64,000 bases of DNA. It comes from Tetmemena sp. SeJ-2015 (lineage: Eukaryota > Ciliophora > Spirotrichea > Sporadotrichida > Oxytrichidae). The position numbers and the translations under genes were made by a program. Each line of letters starts with the position of its first letter. Position 1 is the first letter of the stretch. Of the stretch, positions 1 through 10,547 are shown piece after piece. The stretch is taken from contig JAJKFJ010022676.1 in assembly GCA_027382625.1 (NCBI GenBank), forward strand, positions 62,001-126,000, in the 5' to 3' direction. Under the pieces are notes generated by a model, which was not told the DNA's origin, did no database searches, and was given only the letters and a program-made list of their open reading frames with translations.

Positions 1-3000
1 GTAACGCTCGCAGATATAGCAATCAGTGCATTCGTGCCACTGATAAGACCGAGGGATTTCAAAGTGCCCTAAAAGGCGGGAGAATATGAGCCTCTCTCCT
101 GGAATTCCCTTCATCGCACTAGAGCCTGATTACTCCTACTTCTGAGGACCATCGTTATTTTCTTCGTACTTTCCAAGCTTAGCTTTAATGGCCTCGTTAA
201 TGTCGAAGTTGTGCGATGCGTGGGGAGAATGCTGCTGTCCATCCTTCATTACCCTCTCTTTGACGATATCTCCCTATTTCTCTTATTTAAAAATGAGATA
301 TCTGGGTCATCATCTGGGTTGTTAATGAGTTCGTAAAAGTCCTTGGCTCTCTTGCGTGGCCTGAGATGCTCTCTGATTTTCTTCTTCACCTCCTCACTGA
401 TGATGTTGCCCGAGAGATGCACAGCAAGCAGTGAGCGGGACTTCTTGCAGGACTTTGTAATTTCAAATACCTCCTCTGACTTCAGTCCACAGTAGGAAAT
501 ATCTAAATGCTGCAAACTCCTATTTCTCCTGATAAAGTTGCACATAGACTGACTTGTAGAAATTGAAATTATTGGTATAATTGAAGTGAAATTTAAGACT
601 GGACTATATCTTGGGTCTTAGAGCCCCTGAAGGAATTGAAGGAGAGGTTAAGGAAGGAGATGTGCTTGCAGAATTCTATATTCTAGACCAGCTCCCACAT
701 ATTGAGGGCAGTCACTTCATTCCAAGCTAAGTCCAGCTCTCTCAGTGAAGGATTGCCATTGGCAACATCTGCTAATAACTTAAAGATAAATTTAATAATA
801 TTCTTAACTTGCAACTCTCCTTGTCCAATTTTGATTAGCAGAGTGCGAGCATCTTGAGGCCGCTGTAGTCTGCAAGTCTCCTGAGTAGCTAGTTAGTATG
901 ACTCAGCTTCTGTTTACAGTTACTGATTACAATCTCCTCAAGAGTGGGCTTCTTTTCAGTTTCAAAATAGCGGAGAAGTTTCTTGAGGGAAGATTCTGCG
1001 AATTCATTTCCCCTGAGATGCAGAGATTTGATGTTCTTGTTCTATAGTGCTCCGTCTAGAATTATTGCATAAGACTCGTCGTTTATGCCATTCAATAAGT
1101 GCATAAAATCTTTATAAGTCCACTTCAAGTTTAAACTAATGATTGTTTCTGAGGACTATCTTCCTAATGAGGGCGCCTAGATCATCTAGCACACTTCCGA
1201 GTGCTTTACAAAGTCCCAAGTTGAGTTTGTAATCCTCAAGTGCGAGCACTCCATCCTCTATCTTGCTGAGGATGGGGAGAGGCAAGTACTTTCTCGTTCT
1301 TGCAGAACTGGAGATATTTGCGTGCCATGTTGTTTTGCTGCTCCTCTTGGATCTTGAGCCCCTAATTGCTGCTGTTCGTAGAGGTCCTCCTTATCAATTA
1401 TCTCCTAGGAGATGCTCATCATGTATTTCTGCTTCTTCTCCTCCTCTTCGGTTTAGTCAGCCTAGCTGTCGTCCTCAGAGTGGTATTCCTCCTCACTGAA
1501 GTCTTCCTCCTCCTAAATCAGCTGATCCTCGTCCATGGACATACTGCCAGCCATTCTGGACTTTCTCATCATCCTAGACTTGCGATGCTGTTTCTACTTG
1601 GCTTTCTTGGTAACGTATTCTATGTCTTTCGTTCTTCTCATAGACCTCCTGAATGAGCTTGCCGAACTCTTACTTCTGCTGGGCCTTGTCCAGTATCTTT
1701 TAGAAACCCTTGTTTAAGTTGGCTTGGTTCATGACAGTGTTCCCTAAGATCAGCTTTAGTCTCACCCAGACCTTGCGTGTTTACAGTAGCCATGGCTTGG
1801 TCCTTGAATCCAGCTTCTATAACACAAAAATATGCTATTCTTATTCTCCATAGAGTAGTCTCTTGTCTTCCTAGTCTTATTTGATGTCCTTAAGGCCTTA
1901 AGCGATGTTGGAAAGTATGTCTCTCTTGCCTTGGATCTTTTTCTGCTGCGTGACTAGCATCTTCTGCGTATCCTTCACCCTTTGCCTCTGCCTGTTTGCT
2001 GCTTACACCTTCTACTTGGCTATCATATGAGCCTGGGTGCAAGCAAAGTTCTCAAAGATGCCGAATTCATCGTCACTGTCGTGCTCCATCTTATCTATCT
2101 CCTGGCTTAAGTCCAGAGCCTCCACCTGCTTCAGATCTACGAAGCTTCCCACCTGACTGAGGTGGTGCTCTTACCTGAGTTTACTCTGCTCCTGCCAGTA
2201 CTCCTCTTCCTCCTAAGTCATCTCCTGTTTCAACTGCTGGATCCTAGCTTGATGCTCCTTCTGCACTGTTTACAACTTTTACTTGAGCTGATCTATCTGC
2301 TTTTTAGACTGTCGAGATCGGTGCACCTCAAGCGTCTTAATCTTCTTTGAGATCTATTCCTACTAAGTCACCAACTCCTTCAACTCCATATTCTTCAAAG
2401 CGGACAAGAAATCCTGGTCCTTCTGCTACTTAGTGGTTGTGGCGGCATTCACAGACACTCCATTTTCCCCATCTGACAGATCCCCCATATCATCCAGCTC
2501 TCCTCCACTTATTCTTTCATCTTCTTACAAGCTGTTGAGACTGATGCCTCTTTTGCGAGCAGAGAAGGTCGGACTCGTGAGGGCCTCTGTAGTTGAATTG
2601 AGATTTTGCTTTCCATCAAATGTGGGTGAGTTTCCAATCAAGCGAGAGAACTTAGTCTTCTAACGCTGTAATAAAGTCATCTTGTTCTTCATCTCTTCCT
2701 CTTACTCCTTCTACCTCTACTCCTCGTCCATCTTAAGTCCAGACTTAGATATTTGATTGCCTTGGTGATCATATAGATCAGTCACCTTCTTCCACTTCTG
2801 CTCACTGAACTCTGAGTAATGCTTTATCGAAGTCAGTTTCTTGCCCTTGATTTGCGCTTTCTTTTCCAGTTGCAGCTTAAACTGTTAGTAAATATACTCG
2901 TCATCCAAATACTTCTATTACACATCATCTAGGCGCTGGTCCATGACCTAGTTCATGCCCTCCATCTTATTCCTATAGATGGCTTGCTCTAGATCTAAAA

Positions 3001-5356
3001 CTCGCTCGAGGTTGTTTCCTCCCTCACTTTTCCACATCTGATCTAGCAATACACCCAACGCCTCCTTCTTGCCAATTGATTTATAATGTATATGCAATCT
3101 AGAGAAAAACTTTATGGAGTGATGAATGATGTCTGAGATCTTAATCTTCATTTCTTTCTCATTCTCCATGTCTATTCTTTGGAACATGTTAATATCCTTC
3201 TACAAAGGGAAGATCGGCGTTATCTCCTTCACATTTATTATAAGAGAATAACATTTATGTCTCCTTGATGATAGAGGACTCTGCATTTTCAGACTTGAGG
3301 ACAGAGAATTTAAACTTCTGCGAGGGAGTTAAACTTTTGCTGTTTTATCCTTGACTCTTTGCATTCTAGAGTAGATTTTTCTTATTGAAAAGCATCTCTA
3401 TACTTTTCTCACTCATGTTCCTGTCCTTCGCTCCATCGATGAGCTAGAATATCATCTGCTAGCGCTTAAAAACATTGGTCTCCTTAGATATGACCTTTGA
3501 TAAGGCTCGATCCTATCGCTCACTTGGCGATAGTTGCGATTCAGTCTCTTCCTTATCCTCTAGATAGTTTTGCTTTCCTTTCAAATGAAATTAGTTCTTG
3601 GAGAGAGGACGTAGAGTTGTTTTGCTTTGATCTCCCAAGCGAGATCGAGATCGACTTTGCATCTTCAAATTCTTCAGCTTAAATTAAGAGTCCATTCGAA
3701 ACTAAGGCTAGAGAGTAATTTTAGAGGATGTTATTGAAGGCTCATAGTCTCCGTTTATATTCGCTTGATATTCGTTTTCAAAATTCTAATTGGTGACTTT
3801 CATTGAAGCGTTGATAATATTTATCTTGGGTACTGCATTTTACTCCATGGATTTGATAGAGCCATCTCGTCTCATTTGAGCATCCTTGACTTCTGCAGTT
3901 TGATAGTGGCCAACAAGTATGGAGTTATTTTAGGTATTTCTGGACTGCCCAATCCTAGGTAGACTCATTCTCGAGGAAAAATTATTGCCCTATCTGCTTG
4001 TAGATACCTTCTGAGTTACTGTTATACTCGATCTGCCTGTCTGCTCTCCATTAAGTGTGGAGTATTTTCCACCTTCATTCTGCTGATAGATGTTCGAATC
4101 ATCCTCTCCAATATAAACATCTCTATCTCCCTCCACCAGTTGAGTCGAGTCATTTCCAGACAGCTGTCCAATCATTTAAGGATTAAGTCTCGACTTTCTT
4201 TTCCCTTGGCTATCTTGGATAAATGAGCTATCATTGAAAGTAGGTACATCGATAGGTTGATTCAGTAAGCGACTCACTCTTGACTTAGATCTTTCCCTTT
4301 CAAAATTGAAGAAGCGCTGAATTTTTGAGAGCCGCGATTGGTTCTTTGCCACAACTGAAACTGATTAACTCCTTTTACTAAGTAGCAAGCTTCTACTACT
4401 TGATTAGTTGATCATGGCTTTTTCTTCTTGGACTATTGAGTAGTCTTGATTGCGGATCAAGCTTAACCTATGCTTTTCATCTAAGCCATTTCTATTCAAG
4501 ACAATCTTAGGACTCTAATAATAGTAAACATATTTCACACTAAGAGTTTAACTCTGAAGATTAAGCTGCTTGGCTCTCGTTGGAGAAGCTACATTTTAGA
4601 TATTTTCATATTCTTTATCATTAGTTAGCTTGAACTGATCGTATTTGATAAGCTTCACTGGCCTTTGAGAATACATATCTTGAGTAGAAGCTGCTCCTGA
4701 CTCTGCAACTGTCAATGCTTAACCATTTGATATTGATACCTTGAATGGTTTGAAAGTTTCATTCTAAAGTCAAGAAATTAGAGATGGAGAAGAATTTGAG
4801 AATGGAAACTTACTTTACCATGGCTTCGATTATTACTTCTATTATCAAGAGTTCTTGAAATCTAATCATTGAGTCTGATCTCTCTGGTTCTTTCATTCGA
4901 AAGACTTCTTTCTTGCTCGTTTCTTTGCAGAGTTTAGTAGGAATATTTTTCACCTTAGTGTAAAGCATTTTAATTCTGTTCATTGAGATTTTATGGGGAG
5001 AGATGGATTGAATTTTATTGTTAGGCTTAAGCTTAGCTGTATAAAAATATCAAATATATGATGAATAAACTATCTACTTAAGTATTGTGAAGTAACTTCC
5101 TGAGTCTGTTCTTAATCCCCACTTGTCAATTTCTGATACTCGAGAAGCAAGGCATTCGATATTCTCCGATTGAAAATATAAAACACATCATAGAAGACTA
5201 TACAATCTGATAATTTTTATGATTGGTGAAGGCTTGCTTATTTTAATTTGAGGCATATGGATCCACGAAGTCACAGTCGAGATTAGCCAAAGCTTTTTTA
5301 TGAGCTTCCAGATCCCTTTTGAGTCTTTCGATCCGCTTGCTGTTTTAAATGTGCAT
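1..5356 (-). CDS. Large leucine-rich-repeat / coiled-coil protein, partial at left edge
   Basis: The frame is open on the minus strand with TAA/TAG as Gln for more than 1,500 codons, interrupted only by IES-like inserts. The N-terminal part (about 5356-3200) is Ser/Gln-rich and looks disordered. The middle (3190-1400) is charged coiled coil. From about 1290 down it holds LRRs of the ciliate type: the entry motif LPLPILSKIEDGVLALEDY, then IVLRNN, IKSLHLRGNEF and LQHLDISYCGL. A Cys-rich stretch (WHECTDCYICERY) follows at the window edge, so the C-terminus lies outside. At least three IESs with explicit pointers (1095, 1335, 3223) repair its frame. The start at 5356 (MHIQNSKRIERLKRDLEAHK) is the most upstream plausible Met; a Met at 4983 is an alternative. 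Its function is not recognisable; LRR/coiled-coil proteins of this sort are common in ciliates. Confidence 0.7.
1095..1113. other. Predicted IES, 19 bp, pointer ATAAGT
   Basis: ATAAGT occurs at 1095-1100 and again at 1114-1119. Deleting 1095-1113 removes one copy plus the insert and restores a +1-shifted LRR frame on the minus strand. Confidence 0.65.
1335..1365. other. Predicted IES, 31 bp, pointer TTGCTGCT
   Basis: The 8-bp repeat TTGCTGCT lies at 1335-1342 and 1366-1373. Deletion of 31 bp reconnects the coiled coil to the reading frame that runs towards the LRR entry motif. Confidence 0.75.
3223..3259. other. Predicted IES, 37 bp, pointer TCTCCTT
   Basis: TCTCCTT is at 3223-3229 and 3260-3266. 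Removing 37 bp joins the Ser-rich part to the coiled-coil part in frame (minus strand, ...SSIIKEITPIFPL...). Confidence 0.8.
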
Positions 5357-5924
5357 TTTAGAGATCCTTATAAATTATCAGTTTAATATTTACAGTAGGT
5401 ATACTTTAAAAATAAATTCCTTTCCTCATGAATTCATTCCTGATCATCTATAAATCCATAACTCATATTATGGGGTTGCTGTCCAGCAATCTAAATTTGC
5501 AGTAAAAATTGGTCTAATATATATATTGATCTATTGCAAATACTAATATTATTGAGGACGACTTAAACCCAATAAAAATTAAAGTGTGAACTTTATTTTA
5601 TGCTAAATGCTTTGGTCCAATAATTTGTAATGGAAAATAAATTAAAATAAAAAAGAATTTATAAGGTCAGTGTCTTTTCCATTCCAAAATTAGTAGCCGC
5701 TATATTTCTATAATTTCCTAAATCTATTAAGAAGGGGCAATAAAAGATTAAATGCTTCTTGCTTTGAGAACTTTAAAAATTATACTCGAATCCTAGTAGA
5801 AGTTATAAAGCTTGCCTAACATAATTATAATTCCCTTTATTTATAGACTCTTATTTCATTATCGAAGTAAAGACTTTCAGATTTATCAGAGGAGTTAGCT
5901 CTAAGTTTGATGATGATGCTCTAA
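5357..5924. other. AT-rich intergenic stretch
   Basis: Very AT-rich sequence between the LRR gene and folylpolyglutamate synthase. I see no conserved frame, RNA gene or clear repeat in it. Confidence 0.5.
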
Positions 5925-7425
5925 TCAGTTGAAATTGACTTCCTTGTGGTCATACACATCATCGAAATGAAGGCACTCTCTCACATCCGACATTATATAA
6001 AAGCTGCCGCATATCAAAACGATATCCCCGTGTTTTTTGGCTTCTTGAAGAGCGTGAAAAATTGTCTCACTGATTTCTCCCTCACTGATAGGATCTCTGA
6101 AGGCGAGCTAATCTTTCTCAAAGGAATGGAAGAGCTTGTATACTTCCTTAATTTTATCGCTCATCTCTTGCAAGCCCATAATTTTGAAATGCTTGTTAGT
6201 CACTGGGTACATCGACCTCACTTATTTAAGAAAGGATCATATGAAACTGATAATTAGCTTAATTTGTGAGAGGCCAGGTAATGAAGCATCGCAGTGTGGT
6301 CTTTCTGCTTTGAAAAACCTACTACCACTTGAATTTACTGTTCCGGGTGTCTCTTTTATAGCTCTTCAATTACTGCCTCCACGGCTTGAGGGTTGTGACA
6401 AATATCGAGGTAGGTTGTGGGAATCTAATCGCCATCCTCTTTCCCTAGGAGCTTAATCAATTGCGCCTCAGGAATTAACTCAAGCCTGCAAGGCTGCTCA
6501 GCTTTCAAGCCTTCCTCAAGTGCAGTCTCTGGCACATGCACTCCAAGCAAGTCAACTATGCTCTTCACCATTTCTTGGTTGGCCTTGCGGAAATTTTTCC
6601 AGTTAACTTGGACTATCTTGCTATTAGTCTCTGCAACCTTGCGTAGTACGGAGTCCTAGGTGACTGTCGGGCCTACCACGCAAGGCACTCCTTCCTTAAT
6701 GATGCCTGCTTTTTCGCCGGCTATCGCCTCAAGAGTAGTCCCAAGAACCTCCATGTGATCAAACCCGATACTTGTAATGGCACATACCTCTGGCCTCTCG
6801 ATGATGTTAGTCGCATCTAGACGGCCGCCCATGCCGCACTCTAGCACCGCATAGTCAACCTTCTATTCTGCAAACTGCAAAAGAGCAATCATGAATACTA
6901 TCTCGAAAAATGTCACGTCAAATTATTTCTGCTCTATCGCATCAAAGATTAAATATACTGTGTAAAAGACATGTGTTGTACAGATTTGACTTGCATATTT
7001 GACTACCTCCTCTTGCGATATTAGTTCTTTGTTGATAGTAATGCGCTCTCTGAAGGAAGAGATATGAGGGGAGATGAATAGGCCAGTTTTAAAGCCTGCA
7101 TTTTCCAAGACTCGTGCAGTTTTTAGTGATACAGTACCTTTTCCATTTTAAACTTATGTCGAATTAAAGCATACAATTTAAATTTTAAGATTCCATTAGT
7201 CCCTGCGATGTGAATGGCCTTAAATTTCTATTGAGGATTGCCAAAATAGTTAGCTAGCGTCATCATTTGATCTACATTTGGTTTCACGCCGTGCTCAAAC
7301 TTGCGGAACATGTTCCACTTGAAGATGCGCTTCAAGTTTTAATCGTAGAGCTAGTGAATGACTGGAGTCGAATTTTGGGATACAGCGCTCCCCATCATGG
7401 CCTTTGCAGCATGCAGAGTTTGCAT
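5925..7425 (-). CDS. Folylpolyglutamate synthase / dihydrofolate synthase (FolC family)
   Basis: This enzyme adds glutamate to folates with ATP, retaining them in the cell. The full-length frame starts at 7425 ([11 protein letters not shown]) and ends with TGA at 5925-5927. It carries the ATP-binding loop AGTNGKGTVS, the Mur-ligase segment [48 protein letters not shown] and [13 protein letters not shown]. The Mur-ligase C-terminal domain follows ([14 protein letters not shown]). The P-loop itself is split by an IES at 7141-7190 and the frame after KYASQI by another at 6946-6981. A third insert after LASHKLS (about 6240-6260) was not resolved to a unique pointer. Six internal TAR codons fall at ordinary positions. 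Identification is firm from motif order and length (about 450 codons). Confidence 0.9.
6946..6981. other. Predicted IES, 36 bp, pointer AGATT
   Basis: AGATT at 6946-6950 is repeated at 6982-6986. The insert is a multiple of three, so the frame stays open through it, but it splits the FolC-like sequence [18 protein letters not shown]. Confidence 0.75.
7141..7190. other. Predicted IES, 50 bp, pointer TTCCATT
   Basis: The 7-bp repeat TTCCATT is at 7141-7147 and 7191-7197. Its deletion rebuilds the invariant ATP-binding loop GTNGKGT of FolC, with no GT-AG ends to suggest an intron. Confidence 0.92.
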
Positions 7426-7499
7426 TTTGTATTGCTTAATAATAATAAAGTAAGAAAAGGATAGAGAAATAAGTGGCATGAGTGCTTTATTTATTGCAA

Positions 7500-8167
7500 T
7501 ACTGATTAAGTAAGTATAAATCCTTAAGTTTGTTTAATTAATTAATTTTGTTCATAATTATTTGTTCCACCTCACTTTCCAACTGCTTATGTTTCTCATC
7601 ATTTTGAGTAGGTTAAGAAATATTCAAAGGCTTGAGTGTCTTGGCCAGCTATTCAAAGTCTATGCTTTATTTCTAAGTAGGTAACTGCGATCTCTGGCCC
7701 TTTTAGCTTTGGCCTTTAGATTAGAGGAGTCCATTATTATTCTTGGGCATAGTATTCATGAGTGATTGGTCTGCAGAGTCAGTGGGATTCGTGAACATTT
7801 GCCCATAACCTACATGCAACTGTTGCTGGTCATTTTGCGGCCTAGACGAAGCTTGGGCCTCTTTCTGGAGTTCTATTTGAACTTATACGTAGTCAGGGAA
7901 TTCAGGCATGCTAGTCTTCAAAACTCATTAATGGAAGCATACATTTTAATGATAAAAAAGATTTAATTAAGTTTAAACTCCTTCTATGATGAAAGCTTAA
8001 TCTATTCCGAGTTCTGTAAGCACCTCCTAGTCTACCATTAAGAGTGATTCTTAGTTGTCAAATCCATTTTCTAGCAGTATTTGTACAACGTTCTCAGGCA
8101 GTTTTTCCTAAAGGAAATTTTACAAGTAGAAAGCAGTTTCCTCTGCTGTCAGTGATGTCGACTCCAT
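7500..8167 (-). CDS. SAM-domain-like small protein, unknown role
   Basis: Starts at 8167 (MESTSLTAEETAFYLQNFLQ) on the minus strand. The first 60 residues resemble a SAM-type helical domain (VVQILLENGFDNQESLLMVD, then EVLTELGID). After an IES at 7921-7974 comes a Gln/Asn/Ser-rich segment and a short charged C-terminal helix (QPTQNDEKHKQLESEVEQII). The frame uses many TAR codons as Gln. I could not place the TGA stop: the frame remains open towards 7480 and the real end probably lies near 7500, possibly after another insert. SAM domains usually mediate protein-protein contacts; the partner is unknown. Confidence 0.5.
7921..7974. other. Predicted IES, 54 bp, pointer AAACTC
   Basis: AAACTC at 7921-7926 and 7975-7980. 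Deletion joins ...AFIIEGV to LKTSMPEFPDYV on the minus strand and removes an in-frame TGA. Confidence 0.8.
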
Positions 8168-8540
8168 TAGTGTTTTGAACTCAAACTCAGTTGAAAAGCA
8201 ACTTAGATTTTTATTGTAGTAATTTCAAATTCAAAGAAAAATTTAATCATGTTTTCATCTGAGGATAATATACAAGAGAAAATATAATCCTGTGATGATT
8301 GATTAATTTAATAAATTATACCTTATTCCAACATGTAAGTAATTTCAAGCAATGACACGAACAAGTTAAATAAATTCCATCTTACTTCCCAAGTCCTTAA
8401 TACATATTCATATTTGTCGAATTTTAAGAGCTTTATACTAAGGGAATTCGCAACTCTATCGTTAATGATACAAAGTCTTGTGATTTTGGATAAAAGCTAA
8501 TAAGTTTATAGAGAATATGAAAGGGATACAAACCTAGAGA
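8168..8540. other. Intergenic, divergent gene starts
   Basis: AT-rich gap between two genes read away from each other; it would hold both promoters. No recognisable motif was seen. Confidence 0.4.
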
Positions 8541-10397
8541 ATGATTATGCTAGGGGCACTTGCACTTTTACTTTTGCTAGAGACTGCAAGGTCAGGTGAG
8601 CAGGGAGTGATAGAAAGTGCGGATGATTTGAACCTAGTTGTTTCTTAGAGTCACTACATAGAATACCCACTTACAAAGAAAGATCTCCTGAATTGGAACA
8701 CAACTGGTCATGCTATTTAACTAAAGAACAAACTCGTTCTTGCACCTCAATTACCAGATGCCAAAGGATTCACTAAATTTATTACTCATTAAAAGTAATG
8801 TAGATATATCACATAGGAATAAAATCTCTTAAAGTAAGTGTTGATTGTTCTTCAACAACAACCCAAACCCTTTCACAAAGGGATGGATAGTAGATGTGGA
8901 AGTGAGAGTTAGCAACAAGCAAGGCCATAACAAAGTATCAAGTGCCTTTGGACTATACTATTTGAGAGAGATGGAGCCTCGCATCCACAAAGAGTCACTC
9001 GTAGGGCTACTCAACTACCTTCGATGGGCTGGGAGTATTCATGAGCACTCAAGGCTTCTCAATAAGCAGAAGGCAAGTAGATTGCGAACTCTATCTCAAT
9101 CATAATGGGCGACGGCAAGAGAGTTTACAACAGCCAGTCAACTGGAACAAAGCCTGTTACCGCGTCTACAGACATCTGCCTGAGGGAGTTTATACGAGGC
9201 TAAGAGTTAAGTATGAGCATGGACTCGTCACAGTCTAGACTTTTGATGTCGCTGCAAACACATTTATAGTCACATCATTAATGACTGGTTAATTTATCTA
9301 TATGGATTTGAGGAATGCACCTCCTATGAGATTGAACCTGCAAAGATGGAATACGAGGGCTACTTCATGCTGGGCGCAGGAAACGGCTTCCAGTTCCAGG
9401 ACTCAATCGAAGTCAAGAGCTTTAAGCTCTACGAGGCTGGCCATCACGCCGAGAACCAGCATTTTCAGCAAGCACGAAGAGCAAAAGTAGTAAGTGAGAA
9501 GGAGCTGAAGGAAGTGTTCAACGATAAGATTCACAGCATGTTCGAAAAGGTCCACAACATCACCAACGAGGATATCAACCAAGATAGATAGATTTTAATT
9601 AAGTACTTCTTCATGTCAAGATAGCAGGTCTAATATGAGTGAGTTGTACCGCAAGATCCCCAACGCACACGTCAATCTGACTCACAACTTTGAGCGAGTA
9701 GTCACTCTGGAAGATGTCACTCAGCAACGCTACATGGCCATGGTCTAAAGTCTGCCCCAGAGAACCAAGTTCATCCACCAGTTGGAGAAGGTATTCATGT
9801 TCAAGAACCAACTCTCCACCCTCAGCTACTAGCTCGATCAGGAGTACAGCAAGATCGCCTTCCTGCAGAAGGATATCAAAAGAGCTATTGCCATAATGAA
9901 GTTAAATTGTCTCTACTCATTATATAGATGGCTGAGAATAGGTACCAGAGAGACGCTACTCAAAGTGTGAGCAACGTAGAGATCAGGAACAAGCAGACTG
10001 ATGAAGTCAGCTCGGCTTTGCTCAACTTGGTCAGCAAGATGCAGCGACTGCAAAATGAAAATGATAACTTGGTGCTCACTCTCCAACGCCTGGATTAGAG
10101 AGTGCAAGATGAAACCCCAAACACTAGGGAGCTAATTAAAGACAGCAAGCGACAAAGAAACTCTGAAATCAATTGCTACTGCTAGTCATTTTATTTTACA
10201 AATGAGTTTTAATGAATGGCTTCGTAGGTGTAGTATTTCAGTTTGGACTAAGTGGATGCTTTGTTTGATGAGTTAGAGTCTGAAGGCTCAAAGGGAAACT
10301 TCATGAGTTCACTTATCAACGGAGGAATGGTTTTAGTTGTACTGAGTTGCGGCTGGGTATGGTTCAAACTCAACCAGTTCGAAAACAAATTCAGATG
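8541..10397 (+). CDS. L-type lectin cargo receptor (ERGIC-53/VIP36-like)
   Basis: Predicted glycoprotein cargo receptor of the early secretory pathway. It begins with a signal peptide (MIMLGALALLLLLETARSG). The lectin beta-sandwich follows: WNTTGHAIQLKNKLVLAPQL, KGWIVDVEVRVSNKQGH, GYSTTFDGLGVFMS, then Cys-containing strands and EYEGYFMLGAGNGFQFQDSI. Next come a coiled-coil stalk (9640-10180) and a single transmembrane helix close to the C-terminus (GGMVLVVLSCGWVWFKL), ending in FENKFR and TGA at 10395. Type-I topology with a lumenal lectin and short cytosolic tail matches the family. Three IESs with clear pointers lie at 9262, 9581 and 9896; further inserts near 8790-8845 and 10180-10240 were not resolved. 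A one-base excess in GGG at 9004-9006 is needed to keep the lectin frame. Confidence 0.8.
9262..9305. other. Predicted IES, 44 bp, pointer ATTT
   Basis: ATTT at 9262-9265 and 9306-9309. Deletion joins DVAANTF to EECTSYEIEPAKMEYEG, restoring the lectin frame. Confidence 0.7.
9581..9617. other. Predicted IES, 37 bp, pointer AAGATAG
   Basis: The 7-bp repeat AAGATAG is at 9581-9587 and 9618-9624. Deletion joins EDINQD to SRSNMSELYRKIP in frame. Confidence 0.85.
9896..9927. other. Predicted IES, 32 bp, pointer ATG
   Basis: ATG at 9896 and 9928. Deletion turns IKRAIAIM|AENRYQRDATQ into one coiled-coil frame. Confidence 0.65.
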
Positions 10398-10547
10398 AGC
10401 TGGAAGACAAAAGTAAAAGCAAGCTTTAGAGCAATCCAATAATCAAAGGTATCAATTTATTTAAAGTTTGCTCTTTTATCAGCCAATTTTATAGCGTATG
10501 AAAGATAATTTGAATGCGAATGAAAAATATTCTAGCTTATTCGAACG

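Noticed and set aside
1080..1660. Programmed +1 ribosomal frameshifting, as in Euplotes, to explain repeated frame changes in the LRR gene.
   Set aside because: Two of the frame changes (1095, 1335) are explained exactly by pointer-flanked inserts of length 3n+1, and others have candidate repeats. TAA/TAG are also read in frame many times, unlike in Euplotes.
1263..2663. Hydrophobic plus-strand open frames rich in Leu (for example 1263-1499, 2162-2350).
   Set aside because: They are antisense shadows of the Glu/Lys/Gln-rich coiled coil on the minus strand.
7141..7190. Non-canonical spliceosomal introns instead of IESs.
   Set aside because: The inserts share no consensus ends, always lie between direct repeats, and coexist with normal GT-AG introns; a scrambled gene in the same window cannot be explained by splicing in cis.
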